A stretch of 64,000 nucleotides of DNA. It comes from Pseudoalteromonas rubra (lineage in GTDB: Bacteria; Pseudomonadota; Gammaproteobacteria; Enterobacterales; Alteromonadaceae). Shown piece by piece: positions 51,157 to 62,000 of the stretch. Below the pieces are notes generated by a model. That model did no database searches, had not been told where the DNA came from, and saw only the letters and a program-made list of their open reading frames with translations. How positions within the stretch are numbered: position 1 is the stretch's first letter; each line of letters starts with the position of its first letter. The translations under genes and the position numbers were made by a program. Where the stretch lies: assembly GCF_000967655.1 (NCBI RefSeq), contig NZ_JXYA01000031.1, positions 62,001 to 126,000 of the forward strand, in the 5' to 3' direction.

Positions 51157-51327
51157 ATGTCTTATACATACAACGGAACAGAGATCCGTGTTGAGCAACC
51201 GATTCGCTCAATTTCGGTGAACAAATCAAAAGTCGTTTTTGCTGATGGCACAGGCCGCAAACAAACGCAATTTTCAAGTGGCAGCGAAGCCCGTCACTTT
51301 CTTAACTGGTTGACGCGTGCTTGCTAA
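51157..51327 (+). CDS. Small conserved-looking protein, unknown function
   Basis: The 56-residue product starts at ATG 51157 (MSYTYNGTEIRVEQPI); a longer upstream start at 51076 has no site. The product is basic and beta-prone, with SVNKSKVVFADGTGRKQTQF and a C-terminal helix ending in NWLTRAC. The strong terminator right after it supports a real monocistronic gene. No family is recognised. Confidence 0.6.
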   Translation: MSYTYNGTEIRVEQPIRSISVNKSKVVFADGTGRKQTQFSSGSEARHFLNWLTRAC

Positions 51328-51356
51328 GTAAAGCAAGCCCTTCAACTCAGACACAG

Positions 51357-51398
51357 CGCCGAGGTAACTGACAAGTTACGTCGGCGTTTTGCTTTTTT
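51357..51398 (+). terminator. Intrinsic terminator of the small gene
   Basis: CGCCGAGGTAAC pairs with GTTACGTCGGCG with one central mismatch, and TTTTGCTTTTTT follows. Confidence 0.85.
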
Positions 51399-51510
51399 AC
51401 GTTGCACTTATTGCTGTTCTAATGTACTTTCCCGTAGTTTTCATGGGGACGTTTCGCCATGAAAACGTCAATAATGTGAAAACGAAAGCATAACGATTAG
51501 GAAGCCAATA

Positions 51511-52584
51511 ATGGACTCGACTTCTACCCCAGCTGCTGCCGAAGCAGCCAGCCACTCAACACCATCCCAACTGCAATTTACCGGTAACGGCAAAGAATAC
51601 TTTGGTATATGGATTGTCAATATGTTACTGACGCTGGTAACACTGGGTATTTACTCAGCGTGGGCGACGGTACGGACTAAACAATACTTTTACGGTCATA
51701 CCCTGTTAGACGGGCACAGGTTTGACTATCTCGCAACACCAATTCAGATACTCAAAGGCCGCTTGCTCGCCGTAGGCTTGTTTGTGATCTACAGTGTGGT
51801 GTCGAGTTACTTTCCGCTTGTGGGCGCGATAATGGCATTTGCACTGGTATTGCTGGTGCCCTGGATGATCAATCAGGGGCTTAAATTCAGCATGCGCATG
51901 ACCCGTTACCGCAATATTCGTTTTGCTTTTAAGGGCAATCTGGGCGAGGCGATGGTGAACTTTGTGGTGCTGCCATTTGTCAGTATTTTTACCTTATATC
52001 TTTTGATGCCCTGGGTGCTCAAGCGCATTGATGCCTATATTCACAGTAATATTCGTTACGGCGATAAGCCAGTACAAGTGCAGCTTGAGGGCAAAGAATA
52101 CTATGCCGCCGCATTGCTGGTGATGTTACTGGGCATCCTTGTGATGATGTTGCTGGGTCTGGCATTCAAACTGGCAGGTGGTATCAACATGAACCCAGAT
52201 GAACTGGGTTCGGTTAACTTTGGCATGTTCCTGATTGTGCCTCTGTATTTGTTTGTGATTTCTGCATTGCAAGGCATCTACCAGGCACTGATCCGCAATC
52301 ACATCCTCAACAATGCACAGATTGAAGATGTGGCGGAGTTTAAATCAACTCTGGCACCACAGCGTTATGCCTTGATCCTGGCAACCAACGCCATGGCAAT
52401 TGTATTGACCGCAGGCCTGGCATTTCCCTGGGCAAAAGTCCGTAAGGTAAAGGCATTGGCACAAGCAACTCAGGTTGTGGTGTTGCCTGGGGCTGATCAG
52501 GTGCTTGATACGGCGCAGCAGGCAGACTCTTCCTTCGCTGAAGAAGCCGCCAATGTATTTGACGTTGATATCTCGTTGACCTGA
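51511..52584 (+). CDS. YjgN-family (DUF898) membrane protein
   Basis: The product has 357 residues. After a 20-residue Ala/Ser-rich start come repeated membrane segments (about seven hydrophobic stretches between residues 30 and 320). The family signature YFGIWIVNMLLTLVTLGIYS, then AWATVRTKQYFY, occurs at 30-62 and is echoed near the C-terminus as AGLAFPWAKVRKVK. Function is not established for the family. The stop overlaps the start of the following M48 protease gene (TGATG), so the two probably act together. Confidence 0.88.
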   Translation: MDSTSTPAAAEAASHSTPSQLQFTGNGKEYFGIWIVNMLLTLVTLGIYSAWATVRTKQYFYGHTLLDGHRFDYLATPIQILKGRLLAVGLFVIYSVVSSYFPLVGAIMAFALVLLVPWMINQGLKFSMRMTRYRNIRFAFKGNLGEAMVNFVVLPFVSIFTLYLLMPWVLKRIDAYIHSNIRYGDKPVQVQLEGKEYYAAALLVMLLGILVMMLLGLAFKLAGGINMNPDELGSVNFGMFLIVPLYLFVISALQGIYQALIRNHILNNAQIEDVAEFKSTLAPQRYALILATNAMAIVLTAGLAFPWAKVRKVKALAQATQVVVLPGADQVLDTAQQADSSFAEEAANVFDVDISLT

Positions 52585-53600
52585 TGATCCGGGGATACTT
52601 TTATCAGCCAAGCAGTAGCCGGGTGCAAGAGGCGGTTGCCCGGCTCAGCGGCAACCGGGTTGCGATTTATACGGGCGATGAATGCTTGCGTGAAACGATG
52701 CAGGATACACTCAGTGTGTCGGCGCATTTGCCGGGGCAGGCCAGTGAGCTGACTTTCACAGACGGGGCGCGTTTTGTGCCGCTGGATGTGACACATCGTT
52801 GGTCGTTTCAGTCGGGCAAGAGTTCGCTACTGGCGAGTCTTGAATCCAATTTGGTTCTCATTGTGTGTGCCTTGGTCGCGACACCTGTATTGCTCTATGC
52901 CTTGCTGTTTAAGCTTGTACCAGAGATTGCAGTAACCGCTGTAGAGGCAATGCCAGATGCGGTGGTGGAGCAAATGGGCCAGCAGTCCATGGTGCTGATT
53001 GAGCGTGCCGCGCTGTCACCCAGTGAACTGTCTGCTGAGCAGCAACAAGCCGTTCGGGATTTGTGGCAAGATACACTGGCGCAGCTTGATTTATCTGCCG
53101 ACAAATATCGTATTGATGTGTATCGCTCAGATCATTTTGGCGCCAATGCCTTTGCGCTGCCCCACGGTCAGGTGGTGGTCACCGACGAGCTGGCACTGCT
53201 TCTGGCCGAACATCCTAATGCGCTCAGAGCCATTTTATTGCATGAAATCGGCCATGTAGAGCGTATGCACAGCGTGCGCCTGGCGTCCCAGGCCGCGGTA
53301 GCCAGTATTGCCATTGCCATGTTGATCGGTGATATGGATATTGTTGCTGAAGTGGTGTTGGGTTCCGGTAGCGCGCTGATGGACCTACAGTTCTCGCAGA
53401 ATATGGAGTGGGAAGCCGATAACTATGCTTTGGTGCAACTGGCACGTCTTGGATATAGCGGCGAAGACTTTGCCCAGGCACTGGAGTCATTGGTGTCGCT
53501 TGATGAAGACGAGGAACACAGCTGGTTAAAGTACCTCTCTACCCATCCAAGCCTGCAAGAGCGTATTGAGCATGCCAGGACTCATACACCAGCTCTTTGA
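52584..53600 (+). CDS. M48-family membrane metalloprotease
   Basis: The product has 338 residues. A cytoplasmic domain of about 85 residues is followed by a membrane segment (about 92-112) and the protease domain. The zinc motif HEIGHVERMH (about 214) supplies two His and the catalytic Glu, and the third ligand is Glu in MEWEADNYAL (about 275). A second hydrophobic stretch (about 232-255) lies between them. The family includes HtpX and BepA-like proteases that clear faulty envelope proteins. The substrate is unknown. It is co-translated with the DUF898 protein. Confidence 0.9.
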   Translation: MIRGYFYQPSSSRVQEAVARLSGNRVAIYTGDECLRETMQDTLSVSAHLPGQASELTFTDGARFVPLDVTHRWSFQSGKSSLLASLESNLVLIVCALVATPVLLYALLFKLVPEIAVTAVEAMPDAVVEQMGQQSMVLIERAALSPSELSAEQQQAVRDLWQDTLAQLDLSADKYRIDVYRSDHFGANAFALPHGQVVVTDELALLLAEHPNALRAILLHEIGHVERMHSVRLASQAAVASIAIAMLIGDMDIVAEVVLGSGSALMDLQFSQNMEWEADNYALVQLARLGYSGEDFAQALESLVSLDEDEEHSWLKYLSTHPSLQERIEHARTHTPAL

Positions 53601-53686
53601 TATTTAGTTAGATATCGGATCAGTATAAGGGTATCCACTGCGGCTGACTCGCTTCAATAAGCGACTTTGCGAACATCCCTCCCTGA

Positions 53687-53707
53687 AGGCCTGAATAAGG
53701 CCTTTTT
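53687..53707 (+). terminator. Short intrinsic terminator after the protease operon
   Basis: AGGCCT pairs with a second AGGCCT around a 5-base loop, and TTTTT follows. Confidence 0.65.
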
Positions 53708-53846
53708 CATTTCAAAGTCACTGCAAATCAGACCTCCACGCCTGCATGTACTATTTCTTATTCTGCTAAGTCTTTATTATTGTTTCGAAAACCGAGATTG
53801 GTACCTTATTTTTACCGCCTTAGGCTGATGTGTTGTTATTTTAAGG

Positions 53847-53876
53847 TTAACTTTTGTTCGTTCCTTCCTGTATACT
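53847..53876 (+). promoter_or_regulatory. Sigma-70-like promoter of the signalling operon
   Basis: TTAACT and TATACT are separated by 18 bases, and the gene start follows 38 bases later. The -10 element is a close match; the -35 is moderate. Confidence 0.4.
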
Positions 53877-53914
53877 AGCGGATGCTGTGACTGATCTGTG
53901 TGCTGGGGAGGCAA

Positions 53915-54802
53915 ATGAAGTTTTTGGTGTTGTTATTGCTCGTTGTGTCGCAATGTGCCAAAGCCCACAACCCTTTGATTGTTGATATCATCAGTAGCGA
54001 GAACTTTTCTGAGCGTTATCAGGCCTTTTTGCAAGGTCGATCAGTCCTTGATGTGACCGACTTTCGGCCCACCACCCAGGGCTCCCATATCGAAATCATT
54101 GAAATGGTGTTGTTGCAGCAAGCGCTATTCCTCGGTGGGGAAACCCGGGAAGTGGTGTTCAATCCTAAGCCTTCCGTGAATATTCTTGAATTTACCGACA
54201 TGATAGCCGGAGAAAGCCTGATTTTGGCGCGTACCGTTTGGCATGAAGATGTAATTAATTATCGTGGCTCAGTGTACGTCAGCGATCCTGTGGTTAAATT
54301 TGGTGAGTATGAAGCCGGTATTTATGTCGCTAAACGCAACCAGGCGCTGCATCAGACCACACAAGACGGGCTGGAGCAACTAACGCTGGTGGCTAACCCG
54401 CGCTGGCGGGTAGACTGGCATGCGCTGACAAACAGCAAAATGAACCTGGTCAGCTTTATTGGTCCGTGGGAAAGCATGCTGAATATGGTTGAAACCGACA
54501 TTGTGGATGGCATGCTGGTGAATTTCAGCGTCAGTGAATCCTTGCAGTTGGCGTTTGAAGGGCGTGACTATGTGCCCATCGAGGGCGTGAAAATGGTATT
54601 GCCCGACTCTCGCCACTTTATTGTTAGTAAGCGCCATCCAGAAGGCGCGCAAATATTTGCTGCTCTGAATCGTGGCCTCAAAGAGCTCAGGCGTCGGGGC
54701 GTGATCCGTAAAGCGCTCACAGAATCCGGGTTTATTAATCGCAAGGTGCGGGACTGGACAGTCATTAATCGGGCGATGTTGCCGCAGGAGCCTAAACCAT
54801 GA
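53915..54802 (+). CDS. Periplasmic solute-binding-like protein
   Basis: The product has about 295 residues, starting at ATG 53915 after GGGGAGG; a GTG at 53900 is less likely. It has a Sec signal peptide (about 1-18, ending CAKA). The mature protein resembles the family 3 solute-binding fold without a complete set of amino-acid-binding residues (ALNRGLKELRRRGVIRKALT near the end is typical). Its stop overlaps the start of the GGDEF gene (ATGA at 54799-54802), so it may be a co-expressed ligand sensor rather than a transport protein; no permease is present. Confidence 0.75.
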   Translation: MKFLVLLLLVVSQCAKAHNPLIVDIISSENFSERYQAFLQGRSVLDVTDFRPTTQGSHIEIIEMVLLQQALFLGGETREVVFNPKPSVNILEFTDMIAGESLILARTVWHEDVINYRGSVYVSDPVVKFGEYEAGIYVAKRNQALHQTTQDGLEQLTLVANPRWRVDWHALTNSKMNLVSFIGPWESMLNMVETDIVDGMLVNFSVSESLQLAFEGRDYVPIEGVKMVLPDSRHFIVSKRHPEGAQIFAALNRGLKELRRRGVIRKALTESGFINRKVRDWTVINRAMLPQEPKP

Positions 54803-56637
54803 TGCGAATTGCTATGCTGGCGAGCTGGCTGCTCTGTATGGCGTTGACTGCACCTGCTACTGCTACTGAGCTTGCCTCGCCCAGTGCGCTTGAAAAATCG
54901 CTGGCCGAACTAAACGAAGCACTGAAAAGCGACTTTGACTTGTCATTGTTACCTGAGCTAAGAGCGCTGCGCCGCGATGCTCAGGCAATTGATGCACTGG
55001 AAATCGTTGCTCAGACTTTGTTGCTCGAAGGACAAGTTCGTAAGCAGTATGGGGACTATCAGCAAAGCCTGGTATTGCATAACGATGCGCTGCAGCTGGC
55101 CATACAGCGAAAAGATCTGGCACTGATGGCACAAAGCCGGCTGGCGATTGCCAGACTGGAGATGGATCTTGAGCGTTACAACTATGCCCAGCGCTCACTC
55201 GATGATGTGCACCAGTTGATCGAGCAGCTCAACAATCATCCCCAGAAAACACCTTATGTGGCTCAACAATTGCTGCTACAGCACAGGCTATGGCAAGGGT
55301 ACTTGTATGTTTTGCTGGGCAGTTATCATCAAGCGGTTGCAACGCTGCGAACCGATGGTCTGGTCGTCACCGGCACGCCTGAGTTGCACGATACACTCTT
55401 GCTGGCGCGGGCCTGGGCATTGCTCAAGCTTGGCCGTTATCAGCAGGCGCAACCTATTCTGAATCAGGTTGCGCAAAGTACCATGCTGGTTCGCAATCAA
55501 AGAATGCGGCTGCGCTTTAAGTTGTTGCAGTCTATGGTCTGGTTGCAATCGGGCGACTTTCAGCAAACCCTGGATACGGCCATGCCGGCATTAATGGAAA
55601 CCTTTGCCACCCGGTTTTTAGATGAGCAGGCCGAGTTGCAATTTGTTATGTCTAACGCTTATGTACAGATGGGGGACTACCAGCAGGCGCATTTATACCT
55701 GAAACGCTATGCCCTGACAAAAGATGCCCTTAACTTTCAGAAGCGTAACAACAAGTTGCTGCAACTGGAGTCACAGTACGCGCTGGCAACCCAAAAACAG
55801 CAGCTGAGCTTGCTGGAAAAAGACAATGCCCTGCAGGCGCAAGAGATCTTTCGTCACCAACAAATTCTTGAAAACACCCGCCTGGCGCAGCAACGCGGCG
55901 CACTGCTACTGATTTTGGCTGTGGCATTATTGGGCTTTTTATACTGGCGATGGCAAAACAAGCGCTATCTCTCTTTGCTCGAAGAGGAGGTAAAGCAAAG
56001 AACAGCAGAGCTGGACGAGCGAAATCGCCAATTGCAGGCCCTCAGTTACTCCGACAGCCTGACCGGTTTGCATAACCGCCATTACTTTTTCAGCGAGGCC
56101 GATAAATTGCTGGCGCACACTCACAGCGCATCGCAGAGCACAATTTTTTGTCTGATAGACATAGATCACTTTAAACAGATCAATGACAGCTATGGTCATG
56201 CCGTTGGCGATCAGGTGCTGCAACAGTTTGCGCAACTGGTCAGACTGCAACTTCGTGAGCAGGATGTTCTGATCCGCTGGGGAGGGGAAGAGTTTTTGCT
56301 GGTCATGCCGGACACCGATGTATCGCAAGCCCAGCCACTGATTGAACGGATCCGCCATGTGGTTATGCAGGCATTGTTTGGTTCTGATGCTCAGCGTCTT
56401 ATGTGTACTTGCTCACTTGGGTTTGCACCTTACCCGCTGCGCCTGAGCAATGGCCAGCCGCTGGACTGGGAGCAAGTGCTGGAGCTTGCGGATAACTGTC
56501 TGTATCAGGCCAAACACGGCGGGCGTGATGCCTGGGTCGGCCTGAATCCGCCGGCGCAGCCTCTGGCGATGAGTTTTGAACAACTCCAACAAAATATGGA
56601 AGCATTTACCGTCAGCAGCACTCAGCTTGCGGGTTAA
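54799..56637 (+). CDS. Diguanylate cyclase with periplasmic TPR domain
   Basis: The product has 612 residues. Signal peptide about 1-23; TPR-like helical repeats about 30-330 (RSLDDVHQLIEQLNNH, KLGRYQQAQPILNQV, QMGDYQQAHLYLKRYA); a coiled coil; a membrane segment about 370-390; and a GGDEF domain about 415-600. The active-site loop RWGGEEFLLV (about 493) is intact, so c-di-GMP synthesis is expected. No RxxD inhibition site is obvious. The TPR region may sense partner proteins such as the co-encoded binding protein. Confidence 0.92.
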   Translation: MMRIAMLASWLLCMALTAPATATELASPSALEKSLAELNEALKSDFDLSLLPELRALRRDAQAIDALEIVAQTLLLEGQVRKQYGDYQQSLVLHNDALQLAIQRKDLALMAQSRLAIARLEMDLERYNYAQRSLDDVHQLIEQLNNHPQKTPYVAQQLLLQHRLWQGYLYVLLGSYHQAVATLRTDGLVVTGTPELHDTLLLARAWALLKLGRYQQAQPILNQVAQSTMLVRNQRMRLRFKLLQSMVWLQSGDFQQTLDTAMPALMETFATRFLDEQAELQFVMSNAYVQMGDYQQAHLYLKRYALTKDALNFQKRNNKLLQLESQYALATQKQQLSLLEKDNALQAQEIFRHQQILENTRLAQQRGALLLILAVALLGFLYWRWQNKRYLSLLEEEVKQRTAELDERNRQLQALSYSDSLTGLHNRHYFFSEADKLLAHTHSASQSTIFCLIDIDHFKQINDSYGHAVGDQVLQQFAQLVRLQLREQDVLIRWGGEEFLLVMPDTDVSQAQPLIERIRHVVMQALFGSDAQRLMCTCSLGFAPYPLRLSNGQPLDWEQVLELADNCLYQAKHGGRDAWVGLNPPAQPLAMSFEQLQQNMEAFTVSSTQLAG

Positions 56638-56699
56638 TACTTATAAATAAGGGATTTGGAATAAAAAATTGGCGGATTTCAGGAAGCAAGTTTTAAATC

Positions 56700-58877
56700 A
56701 TGCGCCTTGGTCTATGCTTGTCAGATAAAGGAAAGACCGACGACTTGCTTGTGACACTGAATTTACCCGATAACCCCAAAATACTGATTGTGGACGACGA
56801 CCCCAGCAGCATATTGATCATCAAAAAAGCAGTCAAAGATCTGGGAGAAGTGTTTTCGACCTCTGAAGCCAGCTATGCGGTGACCTTAGTCAAAGAGGTA
56901 AAACCCCATGTTATCCTGCTGGATATCGACATGGGGGAGTATAATGGCGTAGATATTTGCCGTTTGCTTAAAAGTGACCCGGAAACTGCCCACCATATCA
57001 TCATTTTTATTACTGCCAGCCGCGACCCGGACATAGAATATAAGTCGCTGACCGAGGGCGGCGCCGATTATATTCCTAAACCTTTAGATCTGAGAACCTG
57101 CCGGATGCGGGTCTATAATCAGCTGGCCATGCTGGCATACCAGCAAAACCTGGAGCGTACTACACAAGCGCTTTATCAGGAAAAGCAGCGACTTAAAGTC
57201 ACGTTAAATTCCATAGGTGATGCGGTGATAGCCACAGACACAGCAGGCCTCATCACTTATATGAACCCGATAGCAGAGCGCCTCAGTGGCTATGCCTCAA
57301 GCTATGCGCTTGGCAAGCACATTGAAGACATCCTCGATTTACGTGATGCATCGTCACAAAGTCGCTCTTTTAACCCGGCCATTATGGCACTGGAGGAAAA
57401 GCGCAATGTGGCAATGGCACTGAACTGCCAATTGCACAGCCGGGAAGGGCAAATTTACCGGGTTGAGGATTCCGCTGCGCCCATTCGCGATGAAGACAAT
57501 GCCATCATTGGGGCGATCATGGTATTTCATGATGTCAGCGAGTCGGTTGCCATGGCGGTTAAAATGAACTTTCTGGCCAACAATGATCAGCTAACGGGGT
57601 TACCTAATCGTATTTTGCTGCATGACCGTTTGCAGCATGCCATTGCCTGCTCAAAGGCGTCAGATACCCATACTGCACTGTTGCTCATTGACCTTGACCA
57701 TTTTAAATATATTAACGATGCACTGGGGCACTTTTTGGGTGATGAATTAATTAAGAAAGTGGCCAAGCGGCTGGAGTCGGTGATTGACCCAAACGCAACC
57801 CTTGCGCGGGTGGGCGGCGATGAATTTGTACTGGTGTTAGAAGAAGTGCGCTCTGTCAATTATGTGGCTGTGGTTGCCAATAACGTGATTGCCAGTTTTA
57901 AGGAGCCCTTTACGCTGGAGCAAAAGGAATATCAAATTTCGGTCAGTATTGGCGTGAGCATGACAGAACTGGATGCGAATGAAGAAGAAGTCATGATGCG
58001 CCATGCCGATGTGGCCATGTACCGGGCAAAAAATCAGGGGCGCAATGCGGTGTGCTTTTTTTCTCAGGAGCTTGAAGCTGAGCTGATGAAACGTCATGGG
58101 CTGGAACACTTGCTCCGCGAAGCTCTGGAAAAAGAAAGCTTAATCGTGCTGTTTCAGCCCCAGATAGAGATAATATCAGGACAGGTGTGTGGCTTTGAGG
58201 CGCTGGCCAGGCTGCAGGACAGTGAAGGAAATTGGATTTCGCCGCTGGATTTTATCCCGCTGGCGGAGGAGATTGGCCTGATAGACACCCTGGGCCAGCA
58301 GGTATTGCAACAAAGTTGTGTGTTTGCCAGCCAGTTGATGGGTTTGGGTAAAGACCTGAAAGTGAGTGTTAATGTTTCTGCGCAGCAGATCCGTAACCGG
58401 CATTTTATTGACTATGTTGTCCAGTGCCTGGAGTCGAGCCAGGTTCGCAGTCGAATGCTGGAGCTGGAAGTAACAGAAAGCGCGTTGATTGATGACTATG
58501 AGCAAACCCGCAAGACGCTTCAGGCGCTCGCTAACATGGGGGTGAGTATTGCCATTGATGATTTTGGCACGGGTTATTCCAGCTTGTCTTATCTGAAGTC
58601 ATTTCCCCTTGATGTGCTTAAGATAGACCAATCTTTTATTAAAGATATGGGCAGTGATGAGCAGAGTCATGGCATTGTGCAAACCATAGTGTTACTGGCG
58701 CAGGCGTTAGGTCTCAGGCTGGTTGCTGAGGGAGTCGAGACACCGTCTCAGTTAGCGGAATTGAGCACCATGAAATGTGATGTGGCACAGGGGTATTTGT
58801 ATGCCCGGCCGCTCGAAAGCCAGGCTGCCTATGAGTTTGCGGAGCGTAATGTAGCCGCAGGTGGTAAGCCAACTTGA
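56700..58877 (+). CDS. REC-PAS-GGDEF-EAL response regulator
   Basis: The product has 725 residues. The receiver (about 25-140) has VDDD and phospho-acceptor Asp near 75 (HVILLDIDMGEYNG). PAS follows (about 160-280, GDAVIATDTAGLITYMNPIA). The GGDEF domain has LTGLPNRILLHDRL and an intact RVGGDEFVLV (about 370). The EAL domain has FEALARL (about 498), and later LEVTESALIDD and IDDFGTGYSSLSYLKSFPLD. Both enzymatic halves keep their key residues, so it could make or break down c-di-GMP. ATG 56700 lacks a strong site; GTG 56751 is an alternative. It is a likely output of the neighbouring kinases. Confidence 0.92.
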   Translation: MRLGLCLSDKGKTDDLLVTLNLPDNPKILIVDDDPSSILIIKKAVKDLGEVFSTSEASYAVTLVKEVKPHVILLDIDMGEYNGVDICRLLKSDPETAHHIIIFITASRDPDIEYKSLTEGGADYIPKPLDLRTCRMRVYNQLAMLAYQQNLERTTQALYQEKQRLKVTLNSIGDAVIATDTAGLITYMNPIAERLSGYASSYALGKHIEDILDLRDASSQSRSFNPAIMALEEKRNVAMALNCQLHSREGQIYRVEDSAAPIRDEDNAIIGAIMVFHDVSESVAMAVKMNFLANNDQLTGLPNRILLHDRLQHAIACSKASDTHTALLLIDLDHFKYINDALGHFLGDELIKKVAKRLESVIDPNATLARVGGDEFVLVLEEVRSVNYVAVVANNVIASFKEPFTLEQKEYQISVSIGVSMTELDANEEEVMMRHADVAMYRAKNQGRNAVCFFSQELEAELMKRHGLEHLLREALEKESLIVLFQPQIEIISGQVCGFEALARLQDSEGNWISPLDFIPLAEEIGLIDTLGQQVLQQSCVFASQLMGLGKDLKVSVNVSAQQIRNRHFIDYVVQCLESSQVRSRMLELEVTESALIDDYEQTRKTLQALANMGVSIAIDDFGTGYSSLSYLKSFPLDVLKIDQSFIKDMGSDEQSHGIVQTIVLLAQALGLRLVAEGVETPSQLAELSTMKCDVAQGYLYARPLESQAAYEFAERNVAAGGKPT

Positions 58878-59096
58878 TAGTATACCAAACAGGGCAATTT
58901 ACCTTGCTTTCAGCAAGTGCTGAAAAGTCTGTGTACACATAGTGAAAAGTGTGTGACTTAGACTATAGTTTGAGGGTAGCAGCGGTTTTTACAGATTATT
59001 TATCAGTCACATGCCTGTGCTTTAGGGTGTGTGACTAAACTGATATCAGTAACAAGTTATTAAAAACACCCTGAACACAGGGGCAAAGGTCATACT

Positions 59097-62000
59097 ATGA
59101 TAAGGATCCTGTCAGCAACACAAGGCAAGCCAACGCGCTGGTTTGCGGGCATGTTTAGCGTACTCTTATTACTGCTGATTGCACTGGCTGTGTTTTTCTT
59201 TGAGCGCAAGCTGCAAAATGAGGTGAAGTTTGAGGTCGCCAGCCAGCTGAAGCACAACACGGCGATTGTGGCCGAGCAATTCGAGCGGCGCTACCGGGCC
59301 GATTTAAGCTACCTGCATTTTTTGAAAGACACGCCGCCTTTTCCGGGCATTGCCCGCGCACTAAAAAATAACGGCGTTGACCCACAGGGTAACCAACCCA
59401 TTGAGCTGTGGAAAACCCGCATTGCCACCATTTTTAAATCCCTTATCCACAATAACCCGGAACTACTGCAACTAAGGATCATCATGCCGGATGGCCGTGA
59501 GTTTGTCCGGGTGGACAGGCTAAGGGGCAAAGTGGCGCGAGTTTCAGAAGCCAAATTGCAGGATAAATCACACAAAGACTATGTGCAGGAAACCCTGGAT
59601 TTGTCTGAGGAAATGCACTTTGCGTCGCGGATATCACTGAACTTTGAGAACAATAAAGTGCAGCGCCCGTTTACCCCTGTGCTGCGCATTGCCATGCCCC
59701 TATTTGATGCTGACAATGACCTGTTTGGCTTGCTGGTGCTGAATTCCAGTGCCCGGCAATTGATAGAGTTGCTGGAAAGTGACAGCGCAGAGTACTTTTT
59801 AACCGATCATCAGGGGCACTATATTTATGGCCCGGAGCCGGTGTTTCATTATACCCGTGACCTGGCAAAACCGAGGTTATTCGATGATGACTTTCTATTA
59901 CACAGCACCGCAAAGGGCCGCGTTGACGGCGTTATTAAGCATGGTACCCAATCAATGCTGGTGGCCATTCAGCAGGAGCTGAACAGTGGCTATCAGGGGC
60001 CCGGGCATGAAATGTTTATTACCGCGATTGCACCACCTCAGCAGGCCGAAGCGTTGTTAAATGAGCGGCGTTTATCGAGTTATGTGCTGCTGACCGTGGT
60101 GGTATTGGTGCTGCTCTTGTTTATGGGCGGCATTGTGCTGTTTTATCGTAACCGGGAACGATATCAGGAAGATAAAGTGGTGTACGAGTCGATAATTGAC
60201 GGTGCCGATGAGCCGATTGTCAGCTTTGACACTCAGCTGAACGTACAAACATATAACAGTGCGTCTTTGCTGATTTTTCCCAGTCTGGCGGCCAGTGAGC
60301 GGCAGCATAAAATCACCGATCTGGTGGCGTTGCCTATGGATCGTCTGCAAGAGGCGGTGACCTACTTTAAGCACGAAGATGGCCCAAAAGATACCGACTG
60401 GTATGAAAGTTACATGCTGCAGGACCAGATCCGGCATGTCAATTTTAAAGTGTCTCCGGTGCGCGGCCCGGGTAACCAGTTGGTCGGTATCACTTTATTT
60501 GGCCGTGATACTACCAAAGAAAAACTCAGCGAGCAGCAGGTTAAGAGCGCCAATGAAGGCCTGGAGCGCTTGGTACAGGAGCGCACCGGGGAGCTGGAAG
60601 CAGAAAAGGCCAAGGCCGTGAAGGCCTCCGCGGTTAAAAGTGCGTTTATTTCTACCATCAGCCATGAAATGCGCACCCCGCTGAACGGCATTCTGGGCAC
60701 CCTTAACTTGATCCGCCGCGAGCCACTGACCAAAAAACAGCTGTCTTATTTGGAAATGACCGAGACCAGCTCGTCAACTTTGGCCTCTTTAATCAACGAT
60801 ATTCTCGACTTATCTAAAATCGAGGCGGGCAAACTGGAGCTGGAGCAGGAGCCGCTGAACCCCATTTCAGTGGTGGAACACGTGGTGACTTCCATTTCGT
60901 TAAAAGCCTATGAGAAGCAACTGAACCTGGTGGTGGATGTTGCGGACATCGACTTTATCGAGCTGGTGGGCGATGCTGGGCGGATCAAGCAGGTGGTGTT
61001 TAACCTGGTGAGCAATGCCATTAAGTTTACCAGCAAGGGGTGTGTTTGCGTGCGCGGCCAGACAACGCAGGAAGCCGGCAAAGTATTCCTCAGTGTCACT
61101 GTGGAGGATACCGGAGTCGGGATTGATAAAAACAACCATCATAAGATTTTCTCTGCCTTTACCCAGGAAGACAGCGGGGTGAGTGCTGAATTTGGTGGCA
61201 CCGGACTGGGCCTGTCGATTTGTAAAAACCTGTGCGAGTTAATGGGCGGAGAAATTGGCTTTGAGTCGCAAAAAAACATTGGCAGCAAGTTTTACTTTAC
61301 TTTGCCGTTTGCGCTCGATACCGCTAAGTCCAGGCCACATGAAAATACGTTGGGTGGGCGGCGTTTTGAGCTACATGTGGTGGATACCCGTGAGCGCAGC
61401 TTTTTATCACATGTGATCAATAAGTACGGCGGTACTGTGGTGGAGCACGATGGTGAGTTTGTGGTGGCAGATCACGATAACCCTCACATTAATACTCTGG
61501 CTGAGACGCCCATGTATGAGCGTACCATAGTGCTGTACAGTGAATTTACCCACCAAAATGTTGCAGAGGGCTTTTTAGCTAAGCTGGTTAAGCCCATTCG
61601 CCTGGGGGCGTTTTTATCGGTGTTTGATCAGAATGCGATTGCTAAAATGCTGAAAAACCAGCATCAGGTACAGGTGCCCAACGTACAGTGCAACGAGCGT
61701 AATGATTTGGGTGGCGCAACCGTAATGATTGTTGATGACAACCAAATCAACCGGGAAGTTGCCCGTGGCATATTGCAGGGTATTCATGCCAATGTGGTGG
61801 CCTGTCAGTCGGGGCATGAGGCGCTGAGTGCGTTGCTGAATTTTGAAAAAAACGACCAGCCAGTGTTTGCCGTTTTAATGGATTGCAATATGCCAACGAT
61901 GGATGGTTATCAGGCTACGCGCCTGATCCGCGAAGGCAAAGGAGGAGAGTCGTTTCGTCACCTTCCGGTGATTGCGATGACGGCCAATGCCATGTCGGGA

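Larger units (their letters stand above)
53601..53914. other. Intergenic region with terminator and promoter
   Basis: It holds the terminator of the protease operon (53687-53707) and a sigma-70-like promoter for the following operon (53847-53876). No coding frame is seen. Confidence 0.5.
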
